Below are positions 39,076 to 54,000 of a stretch of 64,000 bases of DNA, one piece after another. The translations under genes and the position numbers were made by a program. The stretch spans positions 6,174,878 to 6,238,877 of the forward strand of contig JARUPZ010000012.1 in assembly GCA_031213475.1 (NCBI GenBank), in the 5' to 3' direction. The stretch comes from Nereocystis luetkeana (lineage: Eukaryota > Sar > Phaeophyceae > Laminariales > Laminariaceae). The stretch's first letter is position 1. Every line of letters begins with the position of its first letter. The notes under the pieces were generated by a model, which made no database searches, had not been told where the DNA came from, and saw only the letters and a program-made list of their open reading frames with translations.

Positions 39076-42000
39076 GAATAGCCTGAGAAACGTAAAGGTG
39101 CAACACTATCATATCAGGGGTCTAAACACTATTTTTTCGGAGGCTCCTTTTGTGAGGAGCGTGTAACCCCATTCGACATAACCTTCGAGGAATATTGTAG
39201 GCTACAAAGCCCGACACACGATCAAATGGGCTTGCAAATAGTTGGATGCAATACGTGTATAAACATCGGGTGCGAATAGTTGGGCTAATGCCCGACTCAC
39301 AATCAAAAGAGCTTGCAAATAGTTGGATGCAATACACATTGGATGCGACTAGTTGTAGGCAAAAGCCCACAAACAATCAAATAGGCTTGCAAATAATTGC
39401 ATGCAGTGCACATCGGATGCGAATAGTTCTAGGCTAAGTAAACCCGACACGCAATAAATTGGGCTCGCACGTAGTTGGATGCAATACACATTGGATGAGC
39501 AAATAGTTCGAGTGGGTAGTTTTTGCGAGTTGAGGAGAGCCCCACCCCCATCAGTGAAACATATTTTTGGCTATACGTACAATGATCAAGTAAAACCTCT
39601 ATCAATACCATACCACGGCTCTTGGCATACATGCAACGTATGATAGGTACCACAGGTGCTTGTAGTGCTAACGGTCAAGAGGCGCACAGCAGTAGGCCCG
39701 GCCAGCGGTGCGACTGAAGGTTTTTACAGTAAGGCCACTTCTTATGCAGTCGGATTTGCAGTCAGTTGGGAATGGTGCCATCAGCACGTTCGCACGAGCT
39801 TTTGCCCCGAAAATGTGTGAAACTGCTGTTTCTCGCCCCAGAATGACTTGGACTTTTCTCCAAGACCTATCTAGAGCTGTTTCCCGCTTCTCCATACGCC
39901 CATTTGCAGGAAATCACCTTCGGTACTTTTCCGATCCAACTGGGTCAAATACGATTACAACCCCCGATTGGATCGGAAAAATCGTTTTTTCCGATCCGAT
40001 GCCCGATCGTAAAAGAATAGCCTGAGAAACGTAAAGGTGCAACACTATCATATCAGGGGTCTAAACACTATTTTTTCGGAGGCTCCTTTTGTGAGGAGCG
40101 TGTAACCCCATTCGACATAACCTTCGAGGAATATTGTAGGCTACAAAGCCCGACACACGATCAAATGGGCTTGCAAATAGTTGGATGCAATACGTGTATA
40201 AACATCGGGTGCGAATAGTTGGGCTAATGCCCGACTCACAATCAAAAGAGCTTGCAAATAGTTGGATGCAATACACATTGGATGCGACTAGTTGTAGGCA
40301 AAAGTCCACAAACAATCAAATAGGCTTGCAAATAATTGCATGCAGTGCACATCGGATGCGAATAGTTCTAGGCTAAGTAAACCCGACACGCAATAAATTG
40401 GGCTCGCACGTAGTTGGATGCAATACACATTGGATGAGCAAATAGTTCGAGTGGGTAGTTTTTGCGAGTTGAGGAGAGCCCCACCCCCATCAGTGAAACA
40501 TATTTTTGGCTATACGTACAATGATCAAGTAAAACCTCTATCAATACCATACCACGGCTCTTGGCATACATGCAACGTATGATAGGTACCACAGGTGCTT
40601 GTAGTGCTAACGGTCAAGAGGCGCACAGCAGTAGGCCCGGCCAGCGGTGCGACTGAAGGTTTTTACAGTAAGGCCACTTCTTATGCAGTCGGATTTGCAG
40701 TCAGTTGGGAATGGTGCCATCAGCACGTTCGCACGAGCTTTTGCCCCGAAAATGTGTGAAACTGCTGTTTCTCGCCCCAGAATGACTTGGACTTTTCTCC
40801 AAGACCTATCTAGAGCTGTTTCCCGCTTCTCCATACGCCCATTTGCAGGAAATCACCTTCGGTACTTTTCCGATCCAACTGGGTCAAATACGATTACAAC
40901 CCCCGATTGGATCGGAAAAATCGTTTTTTCCGATCCGATGCCCGATCGTAAAAGAATAGCCTGAGAAACGTAAAGGTGCAACACTATCATATCAGGGGTC
41001 TAAACACTATTTTTTCGGAGGCTCCTTTTGTGAGGAGCGTGTAACCCCATTCGACATAACCTTCGAGGAATATTGTAGGCTACAAAGCCCGACACACGAT
41101 CAAATGGGCTTGCAAATAGTTGGATGCAATACGTGTATAAACATCGGGTGCGAATAGTTGGGCTAATGCCCGACTCACAATCAAAAGAGCTTGCAAATAG
41201 TTGGATGCAATACACATTGGATGCGACTAGTTGTAGGCAAAAGCCCACAAACAATCAAATAGGCTTGCAAATAATTGCATGCAGTGCACATCGGATGCGA
41301 ATAGTTCTAGGCTAAGTAAACCCGACACGCAATAAATTGGGCTCGCACGTAGTTGGATGCAATACACATTGGATGAGCAAATAGTTCGAGTGGGTAGTTT
41401 TTGCGAGTTGAGGAGAGCCCCACCCCCATCAGTGAAACATATTTTTGGCTATACGTACAATGATCAAGTAAAACCTCTATCAATACCATACCACGGCTCT
41501 TGGCATACATGCAACGTATGATAGGTACCACAGGTGCTTGTAGTGCTAACGGTCAAGAGGCGCACAGCAGTAGGCCCGGCCAGCGGTGCGACTGAAGGTT
41601 TTTACAGTAAGGCCACTTCTTATGCAGTCGGATTTGCAGTCAGTTGGGAATGGTGCCATCAGCACGTTCGCACGAGCTTTTGCCCCGAAAATGTGTGAAA
41701 CTGCTGTTTCTCGCCCCAGAATGACTTGGACTTTTCTCCAAGACCTATCTAGAGCTGTTTCCCGCTTCTCCATACGCCCATTTGCAGGAAATCACCTTCG
41801 GTACTTTTCCGATCCAACTGGGTCAAATACGATTACAACCCCCGATTGGATCGGAAAAATCGTTTTTTCCGATCCGATGCCCGATCGTAAAAGAATAGCC
41901 TGAGAAACGTAAAGGTGCAACACTATCATATCAGGGGTCTAAACACTATTTTTTCGGAGGCTCCTTTTGTGAGGAGCGTGTAACCCCATTCGACATAACC

Positions 42001-45000
42001 TTCGAGGAATATTGTAGGCTACAAAGCCCGACACACGATCAAATGGGCTTGCAAATAGTTGGATGCAATACGTGTATAAACATCGGGTGCGAATAGTTGG
42101 GCTAATGCCCGACTCACAATCAAAAGAGCTTGCAAATAGTTGGATGCAATACACATTGGATGCGACTAGTTGTAGGCAAAAGTCCACAAACAATCAAATA
42201 GGCTTGCAAATAATTGCATGCAGTGCACATCGGATGCGAATAGTTCTAGGCTAAGTAAACCCGACACGCAATAAATTGGGCTCGCACGTAGTTGGATGCA
42301 ATACACATTGGATGAGCAAATAGTTCGAGTGGGTAGTTTTTGCGAGTTGAGGAGAGCCCCACCCCCATCAGTGAAACATATTTTTGGCTATACGTACAAT
42401 GATCAAGTAAAACCTCTATCAATACCATACCACGGCTCTTGGCATACATGCAACGTATGATAGGTACCACAGGTGCTTGTAGTGCTAACGGTCAAGAGGC
42501 GCACAGCAGTAGGCCCGGCCAGCGGTGCGACTGAAGGTTTTTACAGTAAGGCCACTTCTTATGCAGTCGGATTTGCAGTCAGTTGGGAATGGTGCCATCA
42601 GCACGTTCGCACGAGCTTTTGCCCCGAAAATGTGTGAAACTGCTGTTTCTCGCCCCAGAATGACTTGGACTTTTCTCCAAGACCTATCTAGAGCTGTTTC
42701 CCGCTTCTCCATACGCCCATTTGCAGGAAATCACCTTCGGTACTTTTCCGATCCAACTGGGTCAAATACGATTACAACCCCCGATTGGATCGGAAAAATC
42801 GTTTTTTCCGATCCGATGCCCGATCGTAAAAGAATAGCCTGAGAAACGTAAAGGTGCAACACTATCATATCAGGGGTCTAAACACTATTTTTTCGGAGGC
42901 TCCTTTTGTGAGGAGCGTGTAACCCCATTCGACATAACCTTCGAGGAATATTGTAGGCTACAAAGCCCGACACACGATCAAATGGGCTTGCAAATAGTTG
43001 GATGCAATACGTGTATAAACATCGGGTGCGAATAGTTGGGCTAATGCCCGACTCACAATCAAAAGAGCTTGCAAATAGTTGGATGCAATACACATTGGAT
43101 GCGACTAGTTGTAGGCAAAAGCCCACAAACAATCAAATAGGCTTGCAAATAATTGCATGCAGTGCACATCGGATGCGAATAGTTCTAGGCTAAGTAAACC
43201 CGACACGCAATAAATTGGGCTCGCACGTAGTTGGATGCAATACACATTGGATGAGCAAATAGTTCGAGTGGGTAGTTTTTGCGAGTTGAGGAGAGCCCCA
43301 CCCCCATCAGTGAAACATATTTTTGGCTATACGTACAATGATCAAGTAAAACCTCTATCAATACCATACCACGGCTCTTGGCATACATGCAACGTATGAT
43401 AGGTACCACAGGTGCTTGTAGTGCTAACGGTCAAGAGGCGCACAGCAGTAGGCCCGGCCAGCGGTGCGACTGAAGGTTTTTACAGTAAGGCCACTTCTTA
43501 TGCAGTCGGATTTGCAGTCAGTTGGGAATGGTGCCATCAGCACGTTCGCACGAGCTTTTGCCCCGAAAATGTGTGAAACTGCTGTTTCTCGCCCCAGAAT
43601 GACTTGGACTTTTCTCCGAGACCTATCTAGAGCTGTTTCCCGCTTCTCCATACGCCCATTTGCAGGAAATCACCTTCGGTACTTTTCCGATCCAACTGGG
43701 TCAAATACGATTACAACCCCCGATTGGATCGGAAAAATCGTTTTTTCCGATCCGATGCCCGATCGTAAAAGAATAGCCTGAGAAACGTAAAGGTGCAACA
43801 CTATCATATCAGGGGTCTAAACACTATTTTTTCGGAGGCTCCTTTTGTGAGGAGCGTGTAACCCCATTCGACATAACCTTCGAGGAATATTGTAGGCTAC
43901 AAAGCCCGACACACGATCAAATGGGCTTGCAAATAGTTGGATGCAATACGTGTATAAACATCGGGTGCGAATAGTTGGGCTAATGCCCGACTCACAATCA
44001 AAAGAGCTTGCAAATAGTTGGATGCAATACACATTGGATGCGACTAGTTGTAGGCAAAAGTCCACAAACAATCAAATAGGCTTGCAAATAATTGCATGCA
44101 GTGCACATCGGATGCGAATAGTTCTAGGCTAAGTAAACCCGACACGCAATAAATTGGGCTCGCACGTAGTTGGATGCAATACACATTGGATGAGCAAATA
44201 GTTCGAGTGGGTAGTTTTTGCGAGTTGAGGAGAGCCCCACCCCCATCAGTGAAACATATTTTTGGCTATACGTACAATGATCAAGTAAAACCTCTATCAA
44301 TACCATACCACGGCTCTTGGCATACATGCAACGTATGATAGGTACCACAGGTGCTTGTAGTGCTAACGGTCAAGAGGCGCACAGCAGTAGGCCCGGCCAG
44401 CGGTGCGACTGAAGGTTTTTACAGTAAGGCCACTTCTTATGCAGTCGGATTTGCAGTCAGTTGGGAATGGTGCCATCAGCACGTTCGCACGAGCTTTTGC
44501 CCCGAAAATGTGTGAAACTGCTGTTTCTCGCCCCAGAATGACTTGGACTTTTCTCCGAGACCTATCTAGAGCTGTTTCCCGCTTCTCCATACGCCCATTT
44601 GCAGGAAATCACCTTCGGTACTTTTCCGATCCAACTGGGTCAAATACGATTACAACCCCCGATTGGATCGGAAAAATCGTTTTTTCCGATCCGATGCCCG
44701 ATCGTAAAAGAATAGCCTGAGAAACGTAAAGGTGCAACACTATCATATCAGGGGTCTAAACACTATTTTTTCGGAGGCTCCTTTTGTGAGGAGCGTGTAA
44801 CCCCATTCGACATAACCTTCGAGGAATATTGTAGGCTACAAAGCCCGACACACGATCAAATGGGCTTGCAAATAGTTGGATGCAATACGTGTATAAACAT
44901 CGGGTGCGAATAGTTGGGCTAATGCCCGACTCACAATCAAAAGAGCTTGCAAATAGTTGGATGCAATACACATTGGATGCGACTAGTTGTAGGCAAAAGT

Positions 45001-48000
45001 CCACAAACAATCAAATAGGCTTGCAAATAATTGCATGCAGTGCACATCGGATGCGAATAGTTCTAGGCTAAGTAAACCCGACACGCAATAAATTGGGCTC
45101 GCACGTAGTTGGATGCAATACACATTGGATGAGCAAATAGTTCGAGTGGGTAGTTTTTGCGAGTTGAGGAGAGCCCCACCCCCATCAGTGAAACATATTT
45201 TTGGCTATACGTACAATGATCAAGTAAAACCTCTATCAATACCATACCACGGCTCTTGGCATACATGCAACGTATGATAGGTACCACAGGTGCTTGTAGT
45301 GCTAACGGTCAAGAGGCGCACAGCAGTAGGCCCGGCCAGCGGTGCGACTGAAGGTTTTTACAGTAAGGCCACTTCTTATGCAGTCGGATTTGCAGTCAGT
45401 TGGGAATGGTGCCATCAGCACGTTCGCACGAGCTTTTGCCCCGAAAATGTGTGAAACTGCTGTTTCTCGCCCCAGAATGACTTGGACTTTTCTCCAAGAC
45501 CTATCTAGAGCTGTTTCCCGCTTCTCCATACGCCCATTTGCAGGAAATCACCTTCGGTACTTTTCCGATCCAACTGGGTCAAATACGATTACAACCCCCG
45601 ATTGGATCGGAAAAATCGTTTTTTCCGATCCGATGCCCGATCGTAAAAGAATAGCCTGAGAAACGTAAAGGTGCAACACTATCATATCAGGGGTCTAAAC
45701 ACTATTTTTTCGGAGGCTCCTTTTGTGAGGAGCGTGTAACCCCATTCGACATAACCTTCGAGGAATATTGTAGGCTACAAAGCCCGACACACGATCAAAT
45801 GGGCTTGCAAATAGTTGGATGCAATACGTGTATAAACATCGGGTGCGAATAGTTGGGCTAATGCCCGACTCACAATCAAAAGAGCTTGCAAATAGTTGGA
45901 TGCAATACACATTGGATGCGACTAGTTGTAGGCAAAAGCCCACAAACAATCAAATAGGCTTGCAAATAATTGCATGCAGTGCACATCGGATGCGAATAGT
46001 TCTAGGCTAAGTAAACCCGACACGCAATAAATTGGGCTCGCACGTAGTTGGATGCAATACACATTGGATGAGCAAATAGTTCGAGTGGGTAGTTTTTGCG
46101 AGTTGAGGAGAGCCCCACCCCCATCAGTGAAACATATTTTTGGCTATACGTACAATGATCAAGTAAAACCTCTATCAATACCATACCACGGCTCTTGGCA
46201 TACATGCAACGTATGATAGGTACCACAGGTGCTTGTAGTGCTAACGGTCAAGAGGCGCACAGCAGTAGGCCCGGCCAGCGGTGCGACTGAAGGTTTTTAC
46301 AGTAAGGCCACTTCTTATGCAGTCGGATTTGCAGTCAGTTGGGAATGGTGCCATCAGCACGTTCGCACGAGCTTTTGCCCCGAAAATGTGTGAAACTGCT
46401 GTTTCTCGCCCCAGAATGACTTGGACTTTTCTCCAAGACCTATCTAGAGCTGTTTCCCGCTTCTCCATACGCCCATTTGCAGGAAATCACCTTCGGTACT
46501 TTTCCGATCCAACTGGGTCAAATACGATTACAACCCCCGATTGGATCGGAAAAATCGTTTTTTCCGATCCGATGCCCGATCGTAAAAGAATAGCCTGAGA
46601 AACGTAAAGGTGCAACACTATCATATCAGGGGTCTAAACACTATTTTTTCGGAGGCTCCTTTTGTGAGGAGCGTGTAACCCCATTCGACATAACCTTCGA
46701 GGAATATTGTAGGCTACAAAGCCCGACACACGATCAAATGGGCTTGCAAATAGTTGGATGCAATACGTGTATAAACATCGGGTGCGAATAGTTGGGCTAA
46801 TGCCCGACTCACAATCAAAAGAGCTTGCAAATAGTTGGATGCAATACACATTGGATGCGACTAGTTGTAGGCAAAAGTCCACAAACAATCAAATAGGCTT
46901 GCAAATAATTGCATGCAGTGCACATCGGATGCGAATAGTTCTAGGCTAAGTAAACCCGACACGCAATAAATTGGGCTCGCACGTAGTTGGATGCAATACA
47001 CATTGGATGAGCAAATAGTTCGAGTGGGTAGTTTTTGCGAGTTGAGGAGAGCCCCACCCCCATCAGTGAAACATATTTTTGGCTATACGTACAATGATCA
47101 AGTAAAACCTCTATCAATACCATACCACGGCTCTTGGCATACATGCAACGTATGATAGGTACCACAGGTGCTTGTAGTGCTAACGGTCAAGAGGCGCACA
47201 GCAGTAGGCCCGGCCAGCGGTGCGACTGAAGGTTTTTACAGTAAGGCCACTTCTTATGCAGTCGGATTTGCAGTCAGTTGGGAATGGTGCCATCAGCACG
47301 TTCGCACGAGCTTTTGCCCCGAAAATGTGTGAAACTGCTGTTTCTCGCCCCAGAATGACTTGGACTTTTCTCCAAGACCTATCTAGAGCTGTTTCCCGCT
47401 TCTCCATACGCCCATTTGCAGGAAATCACCTTCGGTACTTTTCCGATCCAACTGGGTCAAATACGATTACAACCCCCGATTGGATCGGAAAAATCGTTTT
47501 TTCCGATCCGATGCCCGATCGTAAAAGAATAGCCTGAGAAACGTAAAGGTGCAACACTATCATATCAGGGGTCTAAACACTATTTTTTCGGAGGCTCCTT
47601 TTGTGAGGAGCGTGTAACCCCATTCGACATAACCTTCGAGGAATATTGTAGGCTACAAAGCCCGACACACGATCAAATGGGCTTGCAAATAGTTGGATGC
47701 AATACGTGTATAAACATCGGGTGCGAATAGTTGGGCTAATGCCCGACTCACAATCAAAAGAGCTTGCAAATAGTTGGATGCAATACACATTGGATGCGAC
47801 TAGTTGTAGGCAAAAGCCCACAAACAATCAAATAGGCTTGCAAATAATTGCATGCAGTGCACATCGGATGCGAATAGTTCTAGGCTAAGTAAACCCGACA
47901 CGCAATAAATTGGGCTCGCACGTAGTTGGATGCAATACACATTGGATGAGCAAATAGTTCGAGTGGGTAGTTTTTGCGAGTTGAGGAGAGCCCCACCCCC

Positions 48001-51000
48001 ATCAGTGAAACATATTTTTGGCTATACGTACAATGATCAAGTAAAACCTCTATCAATACCATACCACGGCTCTTGGCATACATGCAACGTATGATAGGTA
48101 CCACAGGTGCTTGTAGTGCTAACGGTCAAGAGGCGCACAGCAGTAGGCCCGGCCAGCGGTGCGACTGAAGGTTTTTACAGTAAGGCCACTTCTTATGCAG
48201 TCGGATTTGCAGTCAGTTGGGAATGGTGCCATCAGCACGTTCGCACGAGCTTTTGCCCCGAAAATGTGTGAAACTGCTGTTTCTCGCCCCAGAATGACTT
48301 GGACTTTTCTCCGAGACCTATCTAGAGCTGTTTCCCGCTTCTCCATACGCCCATTTGCAGGAAATCACCTTCGGTACTTTTCCGATCCAACTGGGTCAAA
48401 TACGATTACAACCCCCGATTGGATCGGAAAAATCGTTTTTTCCGATCCGATGCCCGATCGTAAAAGAATAGCCTGAGAAACGTAAAGGTGCAACACTATC
48501 ATATCAGGGGTCTAAACACTATTTTTTCGGAGGCTCCTTTTGTGAGGAGCGTGTAACCCCATTCGACATAACCTTCGAGGAATATTGTAGGCTACAAAGC
48601 CCGACACACGATCAAATGGGCTTGCAAATAGTTGGATGCAATACGTGTATAAACATCGGGTGCGAATAGTTGGGCTAATGCCCGACTCACAATCAAAAGA
48701 GCTTGCAAATAGTTGGATGCAATACACATTGGATGCGACTAGTTGTAGGCAAAAGTCCACAAACAATCAAATAGGCTTGCAAATAATTGCATGCAGTGCA
48801 CATCGGATGCGAATAGTTCTAGGCTAAGTAAACCCGACACGCAATAAATTGGGCTCGCACGTAGTTGGATGCAATACACATTGGATGAGCAAATAGTTCG
48901 AGTGGGTAGTTTTTGCGAGTTGAGGAGAGCCCCACCCCCATCAGTGAAACATATTTTTGGCTATACGTACAATGATCAAGTAAAACCTCTATCAATACCA
49001 TACCACGGCTCTTGGCATACATGCAACGTATGATAGGTACCACAGGTGCTTGTAGTGCTAACGGTCAAGAGGCGCACAGCAGTAGGCCCGGCCAGCGGTG
49101 CGACTGAAGGTTTTTACAGTAAGGCCACTTCTTATGCAGTCGGATTTGCAGTCAGTTGGGAATGGTGCCATCAGCACGTTCGCACGAGCTTTTGCCCCGA
49201 AAATGTGTGAAACTGCTGTTTCTCGCCCCAGAATGACTTGGACTTTTCTCCGAGACCTATCTAGAGCTGTTTCCCGCTTCTCCATACGCCCATTTGCAGG
49301 AAATCACCTTCGGTACTTTTCCGATCCAACTGGGTCAAATACGATTACAACCCCCGATTGGATCGGAAAAATCGTTTTTTCCGATCCGATGCCCGATCGT
49401 AAAAGAATAGCCTGAGAAACGTAAAGGTGCAACACTATCATATCAGGGGTCTAAACACTATTTTTTCGGAGGCTCCTTTTGTGAGGAGCGTGTAACCCCA
49501 TTCGACATAACCTTCGAGGAATATTGTAGGCTACAAAGCCCGACACACGATCAAATGGGCTTGCAAATAGTTGGATGCAATACGTGTATAAACATCGGGT
49601 GCGAATAGTTGGGCTAATGCCCGACTCACAATCAAAAGAGCTTGCAAATAGTTGGATGCAATACACATTGGATGCGACTAGTTGTAGGCAAAAGTCCACA
49701 AACAATCAAATAGGCTTGCAAATAATTGCATGCAGTGCACATCGGATGCGAATAGTTCTAGGCTAAGTAAACCCGACACGCAATAAATTGGGCTCGCACG
49801 TAGTTGGATGCAATACACATTGGATGAGCAAATAGTTCGAGTGGGTAGTTTTTGCGAGTTGAGGAGAGCCCCACCCCCATCAGTGAAACATATTTTTGGC
49901 TATACGTACAATGATCAAGTAAAACCTCTATCAATACCATACCACGGCTCTTGGCATACATGCAACGTATGATAGGTACCACAGGTGCTTGTAGTGCTAA
50001 CGGTCAAGAGGCGCACAGCAGTAGGCCCGGCCAGCGGTGCGACTGAAGGTTTTTACAGTAAGGCCACTTCTTATGCAGTCGGATTTGCAGTCAGTTGGGA
50101 ATGGTGCCATCAGCACGTTCGCACGAGCTTTTGCCCCGAAAATGTGTGAAACTGCTGTTTCTCGCCCCAGAATGACTTGGACTTTTCTCCAAGACCTATC
50201 TAGAGCTGTTTCCCGCTTCTCCATACGCCCATTTGCAGGAAATCACCTTCGGTACTTTTCCGATCCAACTGGGTCAAATACGATTACAACCCCCGATTGG
50301 ATCGGAAAAATCGTTTTTTCCGATCCGATGCCCGATCGTAAAAGAATAGCCTGAGAAACGTAAAGGTGCAACACTATCATATCAGGGGTCTAAACACTAT
50401 TTTTTCGGAGGCTCCTTTTGTGAGGAGCGTGTAACCCCATTCGACATAACCTTCGAGGAATATTGTAGGCTACAAAGCCCGACACACGATCAAATGGGCT
50501 TGCAAATAGTTGGATGCAATACGTGTATAAACATCGGGTGCGAATAGTTGGGCTAATGCCCGACTCACAATCAAAAGAGCTTGCAAATAGTTGGATGCAA
50601 TACACATTGGATGCGACTAGTTGTAGGCAAAAGTCCACAAACAATCAAATAGGCTTGCAAATAATTGCATGCAGTGCACATCGGATGCGAATAGTTCTAG
50701 GCTAAGTAAACCCGACACGCAATAAATTGGGCTCGCACGTAGTTGGATGCAACACACATTGGATGAGCAAATAGTTCGAGTGGGTAGTTTTTGCGAGTTG
50801 AGGAGAGCCCCACCCCCATCAGTGAAACATATTTTTGGCTATACGTACAATGATCAAGTAAAACCTCTATCAATACCATACCACGGCTCTTGGCATACAT
50901 GCAACGTATGATAGGCACCACAGGTGCTTGTAGTGCTAACGGTCAAGAGGCGCACAGCAGTAGGCCCGGCCAGCGGTGCGACTGAAGGTTTTTACAGTAA

Positions 51001-54000
51001 GGCCACTTCTTATGCAGTCGGATTTGCAGTCAGTTGGGAATGGTGCCATCAGCACGTTCGCACGAGCTTTTGCCCCGAAAATGTGTGAAACTGCTGTTTC
51101 TCGCCCCAGAATGACTTGGACTTTTCTCCAAGACCTATCTAGAGCTGTTTCCCGCTTCTCCATACGCCCATTTGCAGGAAATCACCTTCGGTACTTTTCC
51201 GATCCAACTGGGTCAAATACGATTACAACCCCCGATTGGATCGGAAAAATCGTTTTTTCCGATCCGATGCCCGATCGTAAAAGAATAGCCTGAGAAACGT
51301 AAAGGTGCAACACTATCATATCAGGGGTCTAAACACTATTTTTTCGGAGGCTCCTTTTGTGAGGAGCGTGTAACCCCATTCGACATAACCTTCGAGGAAT
51401 ATTGTAGGCTACAAAGCCCGACACACGATCAAATGGGCTTGCAAATAGTTGGATGCAATACGTGTATAAACATCGGGTGCGAATAGTTGGGCTAATGCCC
51501 GACTCACAATCAAAAGAGCTTGCAAATAGTTGGATGCAATACACATTGGATGCGACTAGTTGTAGGCAAAAGTCCACAAACAACCAAATAGGCTTGCAAA
51601 TAATTGCATGCAGTGCACATCGGATGCGAATAGTTCTAGGCTAAGTAAACCCGACACGCAATAAATTGGGCTCGCACGTAGTTGGATGCAATACACATTG
51701 GATGAGCAAATAGTTCGAGTGGGTAGTTTTTGCGAGTTGAGGAGAGCCCCACCCCCATCAGTGAAACATATTTTTGGCTATACGTACAATGATCAAGTAA
51801 AACCTCTATCAATACCATACCACGGCTCTTGGCATACATGCAACGTATGATAGGTACCACAGGTGCTTGTAGTGCTAACGGTCAAGAGGCGCACAGCAGT
51901 AGGCCCGGCCAGCGGTGCGACTGAAGGTTTTTACAGTAAGGCCACTTCTTATGCAGTCGGATTTGCAGTCAGTTGGGAATGGTGCCATCAGCACGTTCGC
52001 ACGAGCTTTTGCCCCGAAAATGTGTGAAACTGCTGTTTCTCGCCCCAGAATGACTTGGACTTTTCTCCAAGACCTATCTAGAGCTGTTTCCCGCTTCTCC
52101 ATACGCCCATTTGCAGGAAATCACCTTCGGTACTTTTCCGATCCAACTGGGTCAAATACGATTACAACCCCCGATTGGATCGGAAAAATCGTTTTTTCCG
52201 ATCCGATGCCCGATCGTAAAAGAATAGCCTGAGAAACGTAAAGGTGCAACACTATCATATCAGGGGTCTAAACACTATTTTTTCGGAGGCTCCTTTTGTG
52301 AGGAGCGTGTAACCCCATTCGACATAACCTTCGAGGAATATTGTAGGCTACAAAGCCCGACACACGATCAAATGGGCTTGCAAATAGTTGGATGCAATAC
52401 GTGTATAAACATCGGGTGCGAATAGTTGGGCTAATGCCCGACTCACAATCAAAAGAGCTTGCAAATAGTTGGATGCAATACACATTGGATGCGACTAGTT
52501 GTAGGCAAAAGCCCACAAACAATCAAATAGGCTTGCAAATAATTGCATGCAGTGCACATCGGATGCGAATAGTTCTAGGCTAAGTAAACCCGACACGCAA
52601 TAAATTGGGCTCGCACGTAGTTGGATGCAATACACATTGGATGAGCAAATAGTTCGAGTGGGTAGTTTTTGCGAGTTGAGGAGAGCCCCACCCCCATCAG
52701 TGAAACATATTTTTGGCTATACGTACAATGATCAAGTAAAACCTCTATCAATACCATACCACGGCTCTTGGCATACATGCAACGTATGATAGGTACCACA
52801 GGTGCTTGTAGTGCTAACGGTCAAGAGGCGCACAGCAGTAGGCCCGGCCAGCGGTGCGACTGAAGGTTTTTACAGTAAGGCCACTTCTTATGCAGTCGGA
52901 TTTGCAGTCAGTTGGGAATGGTGCCATCAGCACGTTCGCACGAGCTTTTGCCCCGAAAATGTGTGAAACTGCTGTTTCTCGCCCCAGAATGACTTGGACT
53001 TTTCTCCAAGACCTATCTAGAGCTGTTTCCCGCTTCTCCATACGCCCATTTGCAGGAAATCACCTTCGGTACTTTTCCGATCCAACTGGGTCAAATACGA
53101 TTACAACCCCCGATTGGATCGGAAAAATCGTTTTTTCCGATCCGATGCCCGATCGTAAAATAATAGCCTGAGAAACGTAAAGGTGCAACACTATCATATC
53201 AGGGGTCTAAACACTATTTTTTCGGAGGCTCCTTTTGTGAGGAGCGTGTAACCCCATTCGACATAACCTTCGAGGAATATTGTAGGCTACAAAGCCCGAC
53301 ACACGATCAAATGGGCTTGCAAATAGTTGGATGCAATACGTGTATAAACATCGGGTGCGAATAGTTGGGCTAATGCCCGACTCACAATCAAAAGAGCTTG
53401 CAAATAGTTGGATGCAATACACATTGGATGCGACTAGTTGTAGGCAAAAGTCCACAAACAATCAAATAGGCTTGCAAATAATTGCATGCAGTGCACATCG
53501 GATGCGAATAGTTCTAGGCTAAGTAAACCCGACACGCAATAAATTGGGCTCGCACGTAGTTGGATGCAACACACATTGGATGAGCAAATAGTTCGAGTGG
53601 GTAGTTTTTGCGAGTTGAGGAGAGCCCCACCCCCATCAGTGAAACATATTTTTGGCTATACGTACAATGATCAAGTAAAACCTCTATCAATACCATACCA
53701 CGGCTCTTGGCATACATGCAACGTATGATAGGCACCACAGGTGCTTGTAGTGCTAACGGTCAAGAGGCGCACAGCAGTAGGCCCGGCCAGCGGTGCGACT
53801 GAAGGTTTTTACAGTAAGGCCACTTCTTATGCAGTCGGATTTGCAGTCAGTTGGGAATGGTGCCATCAGCACGTTCGCACGAGCTTTTGCCCCGAAAATG
53901 TGTGAAACTGCTGTTTCTCGCCCCAGAATGACTTGGACTTTTCTCCAAGACCTATCTAGAGCTGTTTCCCGCTTCTCCATACGCCCATTTGCAGGAAATC

